Of a stretch of DNA of 64,000 bases, positions 33,157 to 41,731 are shown piece after piece (position 1 is the stretch's first letter; each line of letters starts with the position of its first letter). Location: the NCBI RefSeq assembly GCF_033406955.1, contig NZ_CP137734.1, positions 5,084,001 to 5,148,000 of the forward strand. The letters run 5' to 3'. Source of the DNA: Streptomyces violaceoruber (lineage in GTDB: Bacteria; Actinomycetota; Actinomycetes; Streptomycetales; Streptomycetaceae). Made by a program: the position numbers and the translations under genes. Under the pieces are notes generated by a model. It had not been told where the DNA came from and ran no database searches. It worked only from the letters and a program-made list of their open reading frames with translations.

Positions 33157-34440
33157 ATGAATGATTGGCCCGAGGGATGGTCCGGTGACAACCGCGGCAG
33201 CGGCTACGGGCGCGGCAGCGCGAACGCACGGCCGGAGAGCGCACGCGTGATGCGTCAGGTCCGCCGCGGCGCGACGCCGCCGCCCGGCCCGGGCCCGTCG
33301 GCCCCGCCGTACGGCGCCGGGGTGCCCCAGCAGCCGTCGTACACCGACGGCCAGGGGCACGGCGGCGACGGCTACGACAGCGGCTACAACACCGGCCAGG
33401 TCTACGGCGGCGGTGGCGGCGGCCAGGGCCCCGGCCGCCAGGTCCGGGACCGGCCCGCGCCGGACTGGCGCCGCCGGATCAAGTGGACCGCGATCACGGT
33501 GGTGACCGTGCTGGTCGTCACCACCGTCGGCACCTACTTCTGGGCCGACTCCAAGCTCAACCGCGACGTCGACCTGTCCAAGGTCATCGACCGGCCCGCG
33601 GCCGGCGAGGGCACGAACTACCTCATCGTCGGGTCCGACAGCCGCGAGGGCATGTCCAAGGACCAGATGAAGGACCTGCACACCGGCTACGCCGAGGGCA
33701 AGCGCACCGACTCGATGATGATCCTGCATACCGGGGACAACGGGTCGACGCTGATCTCCCTGCCCCGCGACTCGGACGTGGAGATCCCGAGCTTCGTCGG
33801 CTCCGAGTCCGGCAAGAAGTACCCGGGCACGGGCCGGCACACCAAGCTGAACGCCGCCTACGCCGAGGACGGCCCCGAGCTGCTGGTGCGCACCGTCGAG
33901 CACAACACCGGGCTGCGCCTGGACCACTACGTGGAGATCGGCTTCGGCGGCTTCGCGAACATCGTGGACGCGGTCGGCGGGGTCGAGATCGACATCCCGC
34001 AGGACATCAAGGACAAGAAGTCCGGCGCCGACCTCAAGAAGGGCAAGCAGACCCTGGACGGCCAGGAGGCCCTCGCCTTCGTCCGCACCCGGTACGCGCT
34101 GGCCGGCTCCGACCTGGACCGCACCAAGAACCAGCAGAAGTTCCTCTCGGCGCTGGCGAGCCAGGTGGCCACCCCGTCGACGGTCCTCAACCCGTTCAGG
34201 CTGTACCCGACCATGGGCGCCGGCCTGGACTCCCTCGTCGTCGACAAGGACATGGGCCTGTTCGACCTGGCGAGCATGTTCTGGGCGATGAAGAGCGTCA
34301 GCGGCGGCGAGGGCACCTCGATGAACATGCCGATCTCGGGCAGCGTCGGCGGCAACCTCAAGTGGGACGACGCGAAGGTGAAGAAGCTCGTCGAGGAACT
34401 GAAGAACGACGAGAAGGTCACCGTCTCCGGCAACAACTGA
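33157..34440 (+). CDS. LytR-CpsA-Psr (LCP) family glycopolymer ligase 1
   Basis: 427-aa membrane-anchored LCP protein; such enzymes attach lipid-linked glycopolymers to peptidoglycan outside the membrane. Residues 1-100 are a cytoplasmic Gly/Tyr/Gln/Pro-rich segment, the TM is 109-128, and the LCP domain is about 150-340. Conserved parts: NYLIVGSDSREG, RTDSMMILH, ISLPRDSDVEIP, TKLNAAYAEDGPELLVRTVEHNTGLRLDHYVEIGF and LAFVRTRYALAGSDLDRTKNQQKFL. It lacks the C-terminal LytR_C domain found in the minus-strand paralogues. It is convergent with LCP 2, separated by a hairpin. Confidence 0.93.
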   Translation: MNDWPEGWSGDNRGSGYGRGSANARPESARVMRQVRRGATPPPGPGPSAPPYGAGVPQQPSYTDGQGHGGDGYDSGYNTGQVYGGGGGGQGPGRQVRDRPAPDWRRRIKWTAITVVTVLVVTTVGTYFWADSKLNRDVDLSKVIDRPAAGEGTNYLIVGSDSREGMSKDQMKDLHTGYAEGKRTDSMMILHTGDNGSTLISLPRDSDVEIPSFVGSESGKKYPGTGRHTKLNAAYAEDGPELLVRTVEHNTGLRLDHYVEIGFGGFANIVDAVGGVEIDIPQDIKDKKSGADLKKGKQTLDGQEALAFVRTRYALAGSDLDRTKNQQKFLSALASQVATPSTVLNPFRLYPTMGAGLDSLVVDKDMGLFDLASMFWAMKSVSGGEGTSMNMPISGSVGGNLKWDDAKVKKLVEELKNDEKVTVSGNN

Positions 34441-34445
34441 GCCCG

Positions 34446-34471
34446 GGCGCGCCGGTGAGCCCCGGCGCGCC
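34446..34471. terminator. Hairpin between convergent LCP genes 1 and 2
   Basis: 10-bp perfect stem GGCGCGCCGG (34446-34455) with its complement at 34462-34471, filling the gap between the two stop codons. Confidence 0.75.
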
Positions 34472-36052
34472 TCACTCCTTGCCGCAGACCACCTCGTCGC
34501 CGCGCACCACCGTGCCCGACTCCTGCGGCGGGTCGGCCGGCCGCACCTTCGCCACCTTCTCGAAGTCGGCGCCCGCGATCACCTTCAGCGTGGCGCCCTG
34601 CCCCTTGACCGGCTTCAGCTCGCTGCCGGGCAGTGCGGCGGCCAGTGACTTCGCCGACTGGTCCCAGCGCGGGTCGTAGGCGACGACGGTCCGCCCCACC
34701 GCCCGGTCCTCGGCGTTCCGCGGCGCCCTGGTGGTGCGGAAACCGGTCGCCGCCAGCGCGTCGTCCACCCGCTTGCCCAGCCCGGAGGTGCGGGTGCCGT
34801 TCTCCACCTGGACGCGGATCTGCTTCGGGTCCACCGGGACCCGCACCGGCGCCGGACCCTTCGGCCTCGGCTTCGGCGCGGCCAGCGGCTCGTCCTCGCG
34901 CAGGGCGTCGAAGAGCCGCTCGGACTTAGCCGGGTCCCACTTCAGCGTCGAACCGACGCCCTTTACGGCGTAGCCCATCTGCCCGATCGGCACGGTGGTG
35001 AACTCGGAGGACGACGGCGAGAAGTTCCGCATCGCCCGCCCGAGCGTCAGCAGCTCGTCGGTGCCGAAGCCCTGGTCGGCCCGGACCGAGCCGAGCACGG
35101 CCCGGGTGACGTCGCGGAACTTCAGCGGGTTCAGCAGGATCCCCGAGGAGGTCGCCCGGTCGATCAGGGCGGCCAGGAAGCGCTGCTGGCGCTTCATCCG
35201 GCTCAGGTCCGAGGCGCCGTCGAGGTGGCGGGCGCGCACGTACTGCAGCGCCTGCCCGCCCATCAGGGTGTGGGAGCCGGCCGGCAGGTCGAGTCCCGTG
35301 TAGCTGTCCTTGAGCGGCTGGACCGTGCAGATCCGCACACCGCCGAGGACGTCCACGGTCTTCATGAAGCTGGTGAAGTCGACCTCCAGATAGTGGTCGA
35401 TCTTCACCCGGGTCATGTTCTCCACGGTGCGGATCGTCAGCTGCGGGCCGCCCTCGGCATAGGCCGCGTTCAGCTTGATCGGGTGTCCCTTGTGGTGCTC
35501 GCCGGTGGTGCGGTCGGTGTGGCCGGGCGTCTCGGCGTACGAGTCGCGCGGCAGGCTGACCACGCTCGCGCGCTCCCGGTCCTCCGAGATGTGCACGATC
35601 ATGATCGTGTCGGTGCAGTGGCAGGGGGCGCCGCCCAGCCGGTACTTGCGCCGCTCCTCCTCGGTGATCTCGTCCCGGCCGTCGGTGCCGACCATCAGGA
35701 CGTTCATGCCGTCGCCCGCCCGCGGCCGGTTCTTCATGTCCTTGAACGCGTCGAACCGCGAGATGTCCGAGTCCAGACTCGAGAGCACCGCGTGCCCGAT
35801 GCCGGCGGAGGCGAGCACCACCACCGACAGCGCGGTCACCGCCCGCATGGCCCAGCGCGGCTTCTTCCGCCGTACGGGGGGCCTCGGCGGCCGCCCGGAC
35901 GGCCGGGGGCCGCCGCGCTGCGGCGGGGGCCCGCCCCGGTTGGTCGAGGCCGGGACCCGGGACGAGCGGGGCGGCGTGGGCAAGGGGAACACCTCCGCGG
36001 GGACGGGGCCCTGGGCGTGGAGCGTGAGGCCGTACGTGGGATTCGTGAGCAC
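34472..36052 (-). CDS. LCP family glycopolymer ligase 2
   Basis: 526 aa. Residues 1-68 are cytoplasmic and Pro/Arg-rich, the TM about 70-90, the LCP domain about 110-330 (NVLMVGTDGRDE, SVVSLPRDSYAETPG, IKLNAAYAEGGPQLTIRTVENMTRVKIDHYLEVDF, LQYVRARHLDGASDLSRMKRQQRFL), and a C-terminal LytR_C domain about 410-500 (IRVQVENGTRTSGLGKRVDDALAATGFRT). A GAPCHCTDT insertion places two cysteines near the active-site loop. The GTG at 36052 is used; the ribosome-binding site is weak. It is likely the last gene of the minus-strand LCP run. Confidence 0.92.
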   Translation of the reverse strand: MLTNPTYGLTLHAQGPVPAEVFPLPTPPRSSRVPASTNRGGPPPQRGGPRPSGRPPRPPVRRKKPRWAMRAVTALSVVVLASAGIGHAVLSSLDSDISRFDAFKDMKNRPRAGDGMNVLMVGTDGRDEITEEERRKYRLGGAPCHCTDTIMIVHISEDRERASVVSLPRDSYAETPGHTDRTTGEHHKGHPIKLNAAYAEGGPQLTIRTVENMTRVKIDHYLEVDFTSFMKTVDVLGGVRICTVQPLKDSYTGLDLPAGSHTLMGGQALQYVRARHLDGASDLSRMKRQQRFLAALIDRATSSGILLNPLKFRDVTRAVLGSVRADQGFGTDELLTLGRAMRNFSPSSSEFTTVPIGQMGYAVKGVGSTLKWDPAKSERLFDALREDEPLAAPKPRPKGPAPVRVPVDPKQIRVQVENGTRTSGLGKRVDDALAATGFRTTRAPRNAEDRAVGRTVVAYDPRWDQSAKSLAAALPGSELKPVKGQGATLKVIAGADFEKVAKVRPADPPQESGTVVRGDEVVCGKE

Positions 36053-36181
36053 CGTAGGCCCATACGATCTCCTGCCCGGGGCTGTGACCCCGCGGCGCGC
36101 ACCCGTGTCCCCCGTTCGCGGTAACGGGAGCGCCGGTGAAGGCCGGGGTACCGGCGACGGCCCCGTCCGCGGTGACGGCGG

Positions 36182-37858
36182 TCAGGACCAGGTGAACGCC
36201 GGGTTCACGTGCATGCAGGCGCTGTCGTCCGCGCCGTTGAGCGCCTCGGCCGACTCGGGGGTCCGGTCGTCGCTCTCGGGCGCCCGGTACGCCGTGTCCT
36301 CGCGCCAGTCGGCGCCCACGACGAGCGTGACGCCGGAGACGTCCGTCGACCGCTTCACCGAACTCGCCGGGACCCCGAGGGACTTGGCGACGCGGCGGGC
36401 GTCGCCCTCCAGGTCGGCGCTCGGGTAGCGGATCACCGTACGGTCCTCGCTCGGCAGCACCGACGGGTCCGCGACCGCCTTGGTGAAGCCCCGGTCCACC
36501 AGGAGCCCGGTGACCGTGTTCGCGCGTCCGGGGGCGGTGCCCAGTTCGTCGGTGCGGGTGCCGTTGCGGACCTGGACCGCGATCTCGTCGTCGGGAGCGG
36601 CCGGGTCGGCCGGGGGCTCCGGCTCCGCGTCGGGCTTCTTCTTCGCGTCCTTGCCGTCCAGCGCGATGTCCTCGCGCACCAGCCGGAACAACTGCTCCGC
36701 GTCCTCGGTCGGCTCCACGCGGGCGCCCACGTACCGGTTGGGCATCGTGGTCATGGTGATGCGCTCGGGCTTCACCTTCCGCAGTTCGTCGCTGAGGTCG
36801 TACAGCTTCTTGACGGAGTCCAGGTCCGGGTCGACGGTGAGTGCCTCGGTGGCCTCCTCGGCGAGCCTGCGCAGCCGGTTCGGGCTGCTGAGGGTCGCGT
36901 TCTCGCGCAGCACCCGGACCATCGCGTTCAGGTACATGTGCTGGGCCTTGGCCCGCGCCAGGTCGCTGCCGTCCTCGAAGCCGTACCGGGTGCGCAGCCA
37001 CTGCAGGGCCTGCTCGCCCTTGACCGGGTGCGTGCCCTTCTCCAGCTTCAGACCGGAGCCGTGGCCCCCGGCGTCGCGCGAGTGGATGTTGGCGTCCACG
37101 CAGACCGGGACGCCGCCGACGGCGTCGGCCATCGAGACCACGCCCGCGAAGTCGACCATCACGAAGTGGTCGATGTGGATGCCGGTCAGCTCCTGCCAGG
37201 TGGCCACCGTGCAGCCGGGCCCGCCGTGGCCGAGGCTCTGGTTGGTCATCACCCGGCCCTCGCTCGCCGGGTAGACCTCGCCGTCGTCCGGGTCGGTGCA
37301 CCTGGGTATCTCGAGCAGGGTGTCGCGCGGCATGCTGACCACCGACATGTTGCTGCGGTCGGCGGACAGGTGCACCAGCATCTGCACGTCCGCCAGCGGC
37401 GTGGAGCCGAACGTCTCACGGGCGCCGCCGAGTTGCTGGTTCTCCTCGCTGTCCCGGGCGTCCGAGCCGATGACGAGGATGTTCAGCGGGGTCTGCCCGG
37501 CCGCGTTCGGCGTCGGCTTGGCGACCTTGTTGTCGCCCAGGTTCAGGGCGTCCTGCTTGATGTTGTCGTTGAGGTGCTCGTAGTAGAGGTAACCCGCTCC
37601 GGCCGTGCCGGCCAGGACCACGGCGAGCACCACCGCGGTCCAGCGCAGCACCCGCCGTCGCCTGCGCGGACGGGGGGCGTCGGGCTCGCCTGCGGTGCCG
37701 TCCCCGGTGCCGCCTTCGGCGCCGAGGGCGGCGCCTTCGGGTTCGTCCTTGGCGCCGTCGACACCGTTGTCGCCGTCCCCCCGGACGGTCTGGGCACGTT
37801 CGGGGGCGTCTGCCGCGCCCTCGTCCGTGTCCTCCCCCTGCACACTGCTCCGCGTCAC
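36182..37858 (-). CDS. LCP family glycopolymer ligase 3 (type A of duplicated pair)
   Basis: 558 aa with an acidic 65-residue N-terminus, TM about 72-92 (RWTAVVLAVVLAGTAGAGYLYYEHL), LCP domain about 120-350 (NILVIGSDARDSEEN, MSVVSMPRDTLLEIP, GCTVATWQELTGIHIDHFVMVDFAGVVSMADAVGGVPVCVD, ALQWLRTRYGFEDGSDLARAKAQHMYLNAM) and LytR_C about 430-510. It ends CMHVNPAFTWS. It closely resembles LCP 5 throughout. The GTG at 37858 has GGGAGGG upstream. It lies 77 nt after LCP 4, forming a two-gene unit that is repeated as LCP 5-6. Confidence 0.92.
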   Translation of the reverse strand: MTRSSVQGEDTDEGAADAPERAQTVRGDGDNGVDGAKDEPEGAALGAEGGTGDGTAGEPDAPRPRRRRRVLRWTAVVLAVVLAGTAGAGYLYYEHLNDNIKQDALNLGDNKVAKPTPNAAGQTPLNILVIGSDARDSEENQQLGGARETFGSTPLADVQMLVHLSADRSNMSVVSMPRDTLLEIPRCTDPDDGEVYPASEGRVMTNQSLGHGGPGCTVATWQELTGIHIDHFVMVDFAGVVSMADAVGGVPVCVDANIHSRDAGGHGSGLKLEKGTHPVKGEQALQWLRTRYGFEDGSDLARAKAQHMYLNAMVRVLRENATLSSPNRLRRLAEEATEALTVDPDLDSVKKLYDLSDELRKVKPERITMTTMPNRYVGARVEPTEDAEQLFRLVREDIALDGKDAKKKPDAEPEPPADPAAPDDEIAVQVRNGTRTDELGTAPGRANTVTGLLVDRGFTKAVADPSVLPSEDRTVIRYPSADLEGDARRVAKSLGVPASSVKRSTDVSGVTLVVGADWREDTAYRAPESDDRTPESAEALNGADDSACMHVNPAFTWS

Positions 37859-37909
37859 TTCCGCGTCCCTCCCCGCCCCCGGGCCACCGTGTGGGCCCGT
37901 CGCCGCCCT

Positions 37910-37929
37910 GTCAGACGTACGACAGGCCC
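37910..37929. repeat. Inverted repeat between LCP 3 and LCP 4
   Basis: CCTGTC and GACAGG arms flank AGACGTAC. The CTGTCAGACG core and the following GGCCCCTCAGGTCA recur near 41704-41735 at the equivalent position beyond LCP 6, showing that the intergenic DNA was duplicated with the genes. Confidence 0.5.
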
Positions 37930-37935
37930 CTCAGG

Positions 37936-39642
37936 TCAACTGGCGCACAGCTTCTGGTCGGCCGTGGACTCGGTGTCCAGGTCCGGCTTCTTGACGGAGC
38001 CGTCGAGTTTGACGCCGGCGCCCTTGAAGTCCTTGCCGAGGGTGAGGGTCATGGTGGGCAGGCCCTGGGAGTTGGTGACGCTCTCGCCGGGCTTCATGGC
38101 GGCGCCGGTCAGGCCGAGGATCTCGGCGAGGGCGCGGGCCTGGTCGGCCTGGTCGGGGGCGTACTCCAGGGTGGTCTTCGCGATGTCGGCGGGGGCGTTG
38201 CCCGCGTTCTCGGACTTGGAGACCCCGGCCTGGGTCTGCAGGTAGGCCAGTTCCTGCTGGGCGCTGCCGGCGGGGGCGCCGCCGTTCATGACGCGGACCC
38301 GGACCTCGCCGGGCTCGGACTTCTCGCCCTTGAGCCGGGCGGCGACCGCGGCCTTCTCCTTCTTCTTCTGCTGCTCGACCTCGGTGAAGGAGATGTCGTT
38401 CTTGATCATGTCGAAGACCTGGGGGCCCTTCGCCTCGTTCACGACCACCGTCGCCTTGACCTTCTCGGCGGGGTTGTCGATCACCGGCACCGTGGTGAAC
38501 GTGATGTTCTTCGTCGGCACCTTCTTCAGCTCCAGGGCGATGTCCTTGAGCGTGCCCACCTTGCCGATGGCGCTGTCCACGGTGAGGGCCTTGGTCGCGG
38601 CCTCGGCGAGTTTCACCAGCTTGGTGGGGCTGGTGAGGGTGTCGCCGGAGGCCATCTTGCGCATGAGCGAGCCCAGGAACTGCTGCTGCACCTTGATCCG
38701 GTCCAGGTCGCCCTCGTTGCCGAAGGCGTGCCGGGTGCGGACGAAGGCCAGAGCCTGCTCGCCCTCGACCTTGGACTCGCCCGCGGGCAGCTTGAGATGG
38801 GACTTCGGATCGTCCACGGCGTGCTCCACGCACACGTCGACCCCGTCGACCGCCGTGGTCAGCGTCTTGACCGCGTTGAAGTCGGCCATCATGAAGTGGT
38901 CCGGCTTGATGCCGGTCGTCTCCGCCACCGTGCGCATCGTGCAGCCCGCGTCCCGGCCGAAGTCGCCGAGGCTCTGGTTGAAGCGGACGCCGGAGGTACC
39001 GGGGATGACCTTCTTCGTCCCGTCCTCCTGCGTCGTCTCGCAGTCGGGGATGTCGACGATCAGGTCGCGGGGGATGCTGAGCGCCGTGGCGTTGGAGCGG
39101 TCCTCGGCGACGTGCAGCAGGATGTTGGTGTCCGCGTGTCCGGCGCTGCCCTTGTCGCCGTAGCCCTCGTTGCCCTCACCGGTGCGCTTGTCGGTGCCGA
39201 TGATGAGGATGTTGAAGGCCTCGTCCTTCTTGAAGCTGCTGCTTCCGGCGGTGCCCACGTCCGTCGTCGAGACGTTCCCCTCGAGGTGCTTGAGGTAGAC
39301 GTAGCCGCCCACACCGGCCACCAGGACGACGAAGGCCATGCTGCCGCCGGTCCACAGCAGGACCCGCTTGCCCCTGGACTTCTTCTTCTCGGGCCGGCGT
39401 CCGCGCCGACCGGGCGCCGGCGCCTCGGGCTCCGGACGGCGCCGCCGCTGGGGCGGCACCTCACGGCCCGGAGCGGTCGTACGGCGCCCCGTCGCGCGCG
39501 GTCCTTCCGTGCGGGGCCCGGGGACGGGCGACTCCGGTGCGGAGGGGGACAGTCGCAGTTCGTATTCACCGGTCCGCGGATTCAGCACCCACTGGTCTGC
39601 GGGATCGACGTCGTCTGCCCGCCCACGTCCTTGCGCGTCCAC
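37936..39642 (-). CDS. LCP family glycopolymer ligase 4 (type B of duplicated pair)
   Basis: 568 aa. The N-terminal 90 residues begin VDAQGRGRADDVDPADQWVL and are cytoplasmic; TM 94-116; LCP domain about 140-370 (NILIIGTDKRTGEG, ATALSIPRDLIVDIPDC, GCTMRTVAETTGIKPDHFMMADFNAVKTL, LAFVRTRHAFGNEGDLDRIKVQQQFLGSLM); LytR_C about 440-545. The GTG at 39642 is chosen because the paralogue LCP 6 starts at the same VDAQGRGR and GGGAG lies just upstream; the frame is open to 39717. The last about 70 residues are almost identical to LCP 6, from a gene-conversion tract. Confidence 0.92.
   Translation of the reverse strand: MDAQGRGRADDVDPADQWVLNPRTGEYELRLSPSAPESPVPGPRTEGPRATGRRTTAPGREVPPQRRRRPEPEAPAPGRRGRRPEKKKSRGKRVLLWTGGSMAFVVLVAGVGGYVYLKHLEGNVSTTDVGTAGSSSFKKDEAFNILIIGTDKRTGEGNEGYGDKGSAGHADTNILLHVAEDRSNATALSIPRDLIVDIPDCETTQEDGTKKVIPGTSGVRFNQSLGDFGRDAGCTMRTVAETTGIKPDHFMMADFNAVKTLTTAVDGVDVCVEHAVDDPKSHLKLPAGESKVEGEQALAFVRTRHAFGNEGDLDRIKVQQQFLGSLMRKMASGDTLTSPTKLVKLAEAATKALTVDSAIGKVGTLKDIALELKKVPTKNITFTTVPVIDNPAEKVKATVVVNEAKGPQVFDMIKNDISFTEVEQQKKKEKAAVAARLKGEKSEPGEVRVRVMNGGAPAGSAQQELAYLQTQAGVSKSENAGNAPADIAKTTLEYAPDQADQARALAEILGLTGAAMKPGESVTNSQGLPTMTLTLGKDFKGAGVKLDGSVKKPDLDTESTADQKLCAS
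38015..38219. repeat. Gene-conversion tract, copy 1 (with 41814-42018)
   Basis: 205 bp matching 41814-42018 at 204 of 205 positions by direct reading (single difference at 38055 versus 41854). Flanking coding sequence diverges clearly at both edges. Confidence 0.9.
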
Positions 39643-39750
39643 GGTCTCCCAATCCTCCGTCGGGGGCCACGCGGCACCTTCCTCTGAAGGTGCCCGGTAA
39701 AGAGTCAACAAGTGCACGACGCCAGGGCGGACCTCGCGGCAGGGGGCACC

Positions 39751-39772
39751 GGAGCGCTCACACTATCCGCCC
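39751..39772 (-). promoter_or_regulatory. Conserved promoter-like element upstream of LCP 4
   Basis: GGAGCGCTCACACTATCCGC on the plus strand (minus strand: ATAGTGTGAGCG) matches the equivalent site upstream of LCP 6. A second shared element, TACAAC followed by GGGCA, lies about 55 bp further upstream in both. TAGTGT could be a -10 box. Confidence 0.4.
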
Positions 39773-39848
39773 GGTTCGGCGTCGAACGACTCTGGTGTCA
39801 CGATCGTCACCCCTACAACAGGGCATTCCCTCCTATTTTCGTGAACTC

Positions 39849-41564
39849 CTACCATCGGTAGGGCTTGTAGACGTCCATGCACTTGCTGGTGTCCGAGCCG
39901 TTGATGGCGTCGCTGGTCTCCGGCAGGTCTCCTGCCTCGGGCGTCTTCTGCTTCGGATAGGACGTCCCCTCGCGCCAGTCAGCTCCCACGACGAGAGTGA
40001 TCCCGGACACGTCGGTGGACTTGCGCACCGCGTTCGCGGGGATCCCCAGCGCCTCGGCGACGCGCCGCGCGTCGCCCGCCAACTCGTCGCCCGGGTACCG
40101 GACTACGGTCCGCTCCTCGGAGAGCGCCGCCGAGGTGTCCTTGACCGCCTTGGCGAAGCCCTTGTCCACCAGCGTCCCGGCGATGTCGCCGGCCCGGCCG
40201 GAGACCGGGCCGAGGGTGGCCGAGCGGGTGGCGTTCTGGACGAGGACGCCGATCTCGGAGTCGGCGGCGGGCTCGTCGGAGGGCTGCCCGGCGTCGCCCC
40301 GCGCGGCGGCGTCGTCTCCGGCGGCGTCCTTGCCGTCGCCCGTGCCCGAGCCCTTCTTCTCCTTCGTGCCCTTGTCGTCGAAGGACACGTCGTCGCGGAG
40401 CATCGCCCACATCTTGTCGGCGTCGGGGGCCGGAAGCAGGTGGTTCTCGTCCTCGGGGTCCTCGACGGTGGGGATCGTCGTCATGGTGAGGCGGTCCGTG
40501 GGCACCGTCTTGAGCTGCATGCCCAGGTCGTACAGCTTCTTCACGGTGCCGATCTCCTCGGAGACCGTCAGCGACTTCGTCGCGGCCTCGGCCAGGTCCA
40601 TCAGCCTGCCCGCGTCCGTGAAGACGTTCTGGCTCTTCAGCGTGCGGATCATCGAGTTCATGTACATGTGCTGGGCCCGGGCCCGCAGCGGGTCGCTGCC
40701 CCAGGCGTGCCGGGTGCGCAGCCACTGCAACGCCTGCTCGCCCTCGACCTTCTTCCGGCCGGCCGTCATCTTCAGGCCGGAGCCGCCGGGCACCCCGGGC
40801 AGCGGGCGGTCCCACACGTTCTGGTTCACGCACACCTCGACTCCGCCGATGGCGTCCGCCATCGACACCACGCCCGCGAAGTCGATCGTCATCCAGTGGT
40901 CGATGTAGACCCCGGTGAGGTTCTCCCAGGTGGCCAGGGTGCAGCCGGCGCCGCCGCGGGCCAGCGAGGTGTTGATGATGGCGTTGGTCGCCGGGAACTT
41001 CTCCCCGGTGTCGGGGTCCTTGCAGGCCGGGATGTCGACCCGGGTGTCCCGGGGGATGCTCACCACCGAGGCGCTCTTGCGGTCGGCGGACAGGTGGATC
41101 AGCATCTGCACGTCGGCCAGCGGCGGGTTGTCGCGGTGGTTCTTGCCGCCGCCCAGCGCCACGTTGGCGTCGGAGGCGCGGCTGTCGGAGCCGAGCAGCA
41201 GGATGTTCATCGGCGTCTGTCCGGCCGCGTTCGGCTCGGTCTTGTGCGCCTTGGAGTCGCCGCTGCTGCGCTCGCCCTTGTCGATGTTGCCGTTCAGGTG
41301 CTGGTAGTAGAGGTATCCGGCGCCGGCCGTGCCGAGTATCAGCACCGCGAGGGTCGTCGCGGACCATCGCAACGCCCGGTGCCGGCGCCCTCCTGCGCGC
41401 CGCCGCCCGGAGCGTCCGCCGTTGCCGCCGTTGCCGCCCGAGCCGCGGTGCCCGGCCGTTCCCGTTCCGCTTTCCTCCCGGCCGCGGCGTCCGGCTCGCC
41501 TGCCGCGGGCGTGCGGGACCGTGTCGGGTCGCGTTCCCTCCCCGCGCACACTGCTCTGCGTCAT
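39849..41564 (-). CDS. LCP family glycopolymer ligase 5 (type A of duplicated pair)
   Basis: 571 aa, paralogue of LCP 3. Arg/Gly-rich N-terminus, TM about 65-85 (RWSATTLAVLILGTAGAGYLYYQHLNGNI), LCP domain about 110-340 (NILLLGSDSRASDAN, ASVVSIPRDTRVDIPAC, GCTLATWENLTGVYIDHWMTIDFAGVVSMADAIGGVEVCV, ALQWLRTRHAWGSDPLRARAQHMYMNSM), an acidic/Gly linker, LytR_C about 440-520, ending CMDVYKPYRW. The ATG at 41564 (MTQSSVRGE, matching MTRSSVQGE of LCP 3) has GGGAGAGG upstream; the frame opens further upstream at 41618. Confidence 0.92.
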   Translation of the reverse strand: MTQSSVRGEGTRPDTVPHARGRRAGRRGREESGTGTAGHRGSGGNGGNGGRSGRRRAGGRRHRALRWSATTLAVLILGTAGAGYLYYQHLNGNIDKGERSSGDSKAHKTEPNAAGQTPMNILLLGSDSRASDANVALGGGKNHRDNPPLADVQMLIHLSADRKSASVVSIPRDTRVDIPACKDPDTGEKFPATNAIINTSLARGGAGCTLATWENLTGVYIDHWMTIDFAGVVSMADAIGGVEVCVNQNVWDRPLPGVPGGSGLKMTAGRKKVEGEQALQWLRTRHAWGSDPLRARAQHMYMNSMIRTLKSQNVFTDAGRLMDLAEAATKSLTVSEEIGTVKKLYDLGMQLKTVPTDRLTMTTIPTVEDPEDENHLLPAPDADKMWAMLRDDVSFDDKGTKEKKGSGTGDGKDAAGDDAAARGDAGQPSDEPAADSEIGVLVQNATRSATLGPVSGRAGDIAGTLVDKGFAKAVKDTSAALSEERTVVRYPGDELAGDARRVAEALGIPANAVRKSTDVSGITLVVGADWREGTSYPKQKTPEAGDLPETSDAINGSDTSKCMDVYKPYRW

Positions 41565-41731
41565 GCCTCTCCCACCCTCGGACCCGCGAACGTGCTCCCG
41601 CACGCGACCTGTTCGCACAGTTGGACGTACGAAGCCTCGCGTTGGCTGTACGACGCCCGGTGGTTTGTTCGCGGTTGGACCGGTCGACCGATGGACTGCC
41701 GTACTGTCAGACGCGTGCGGGGCCCCTCAGG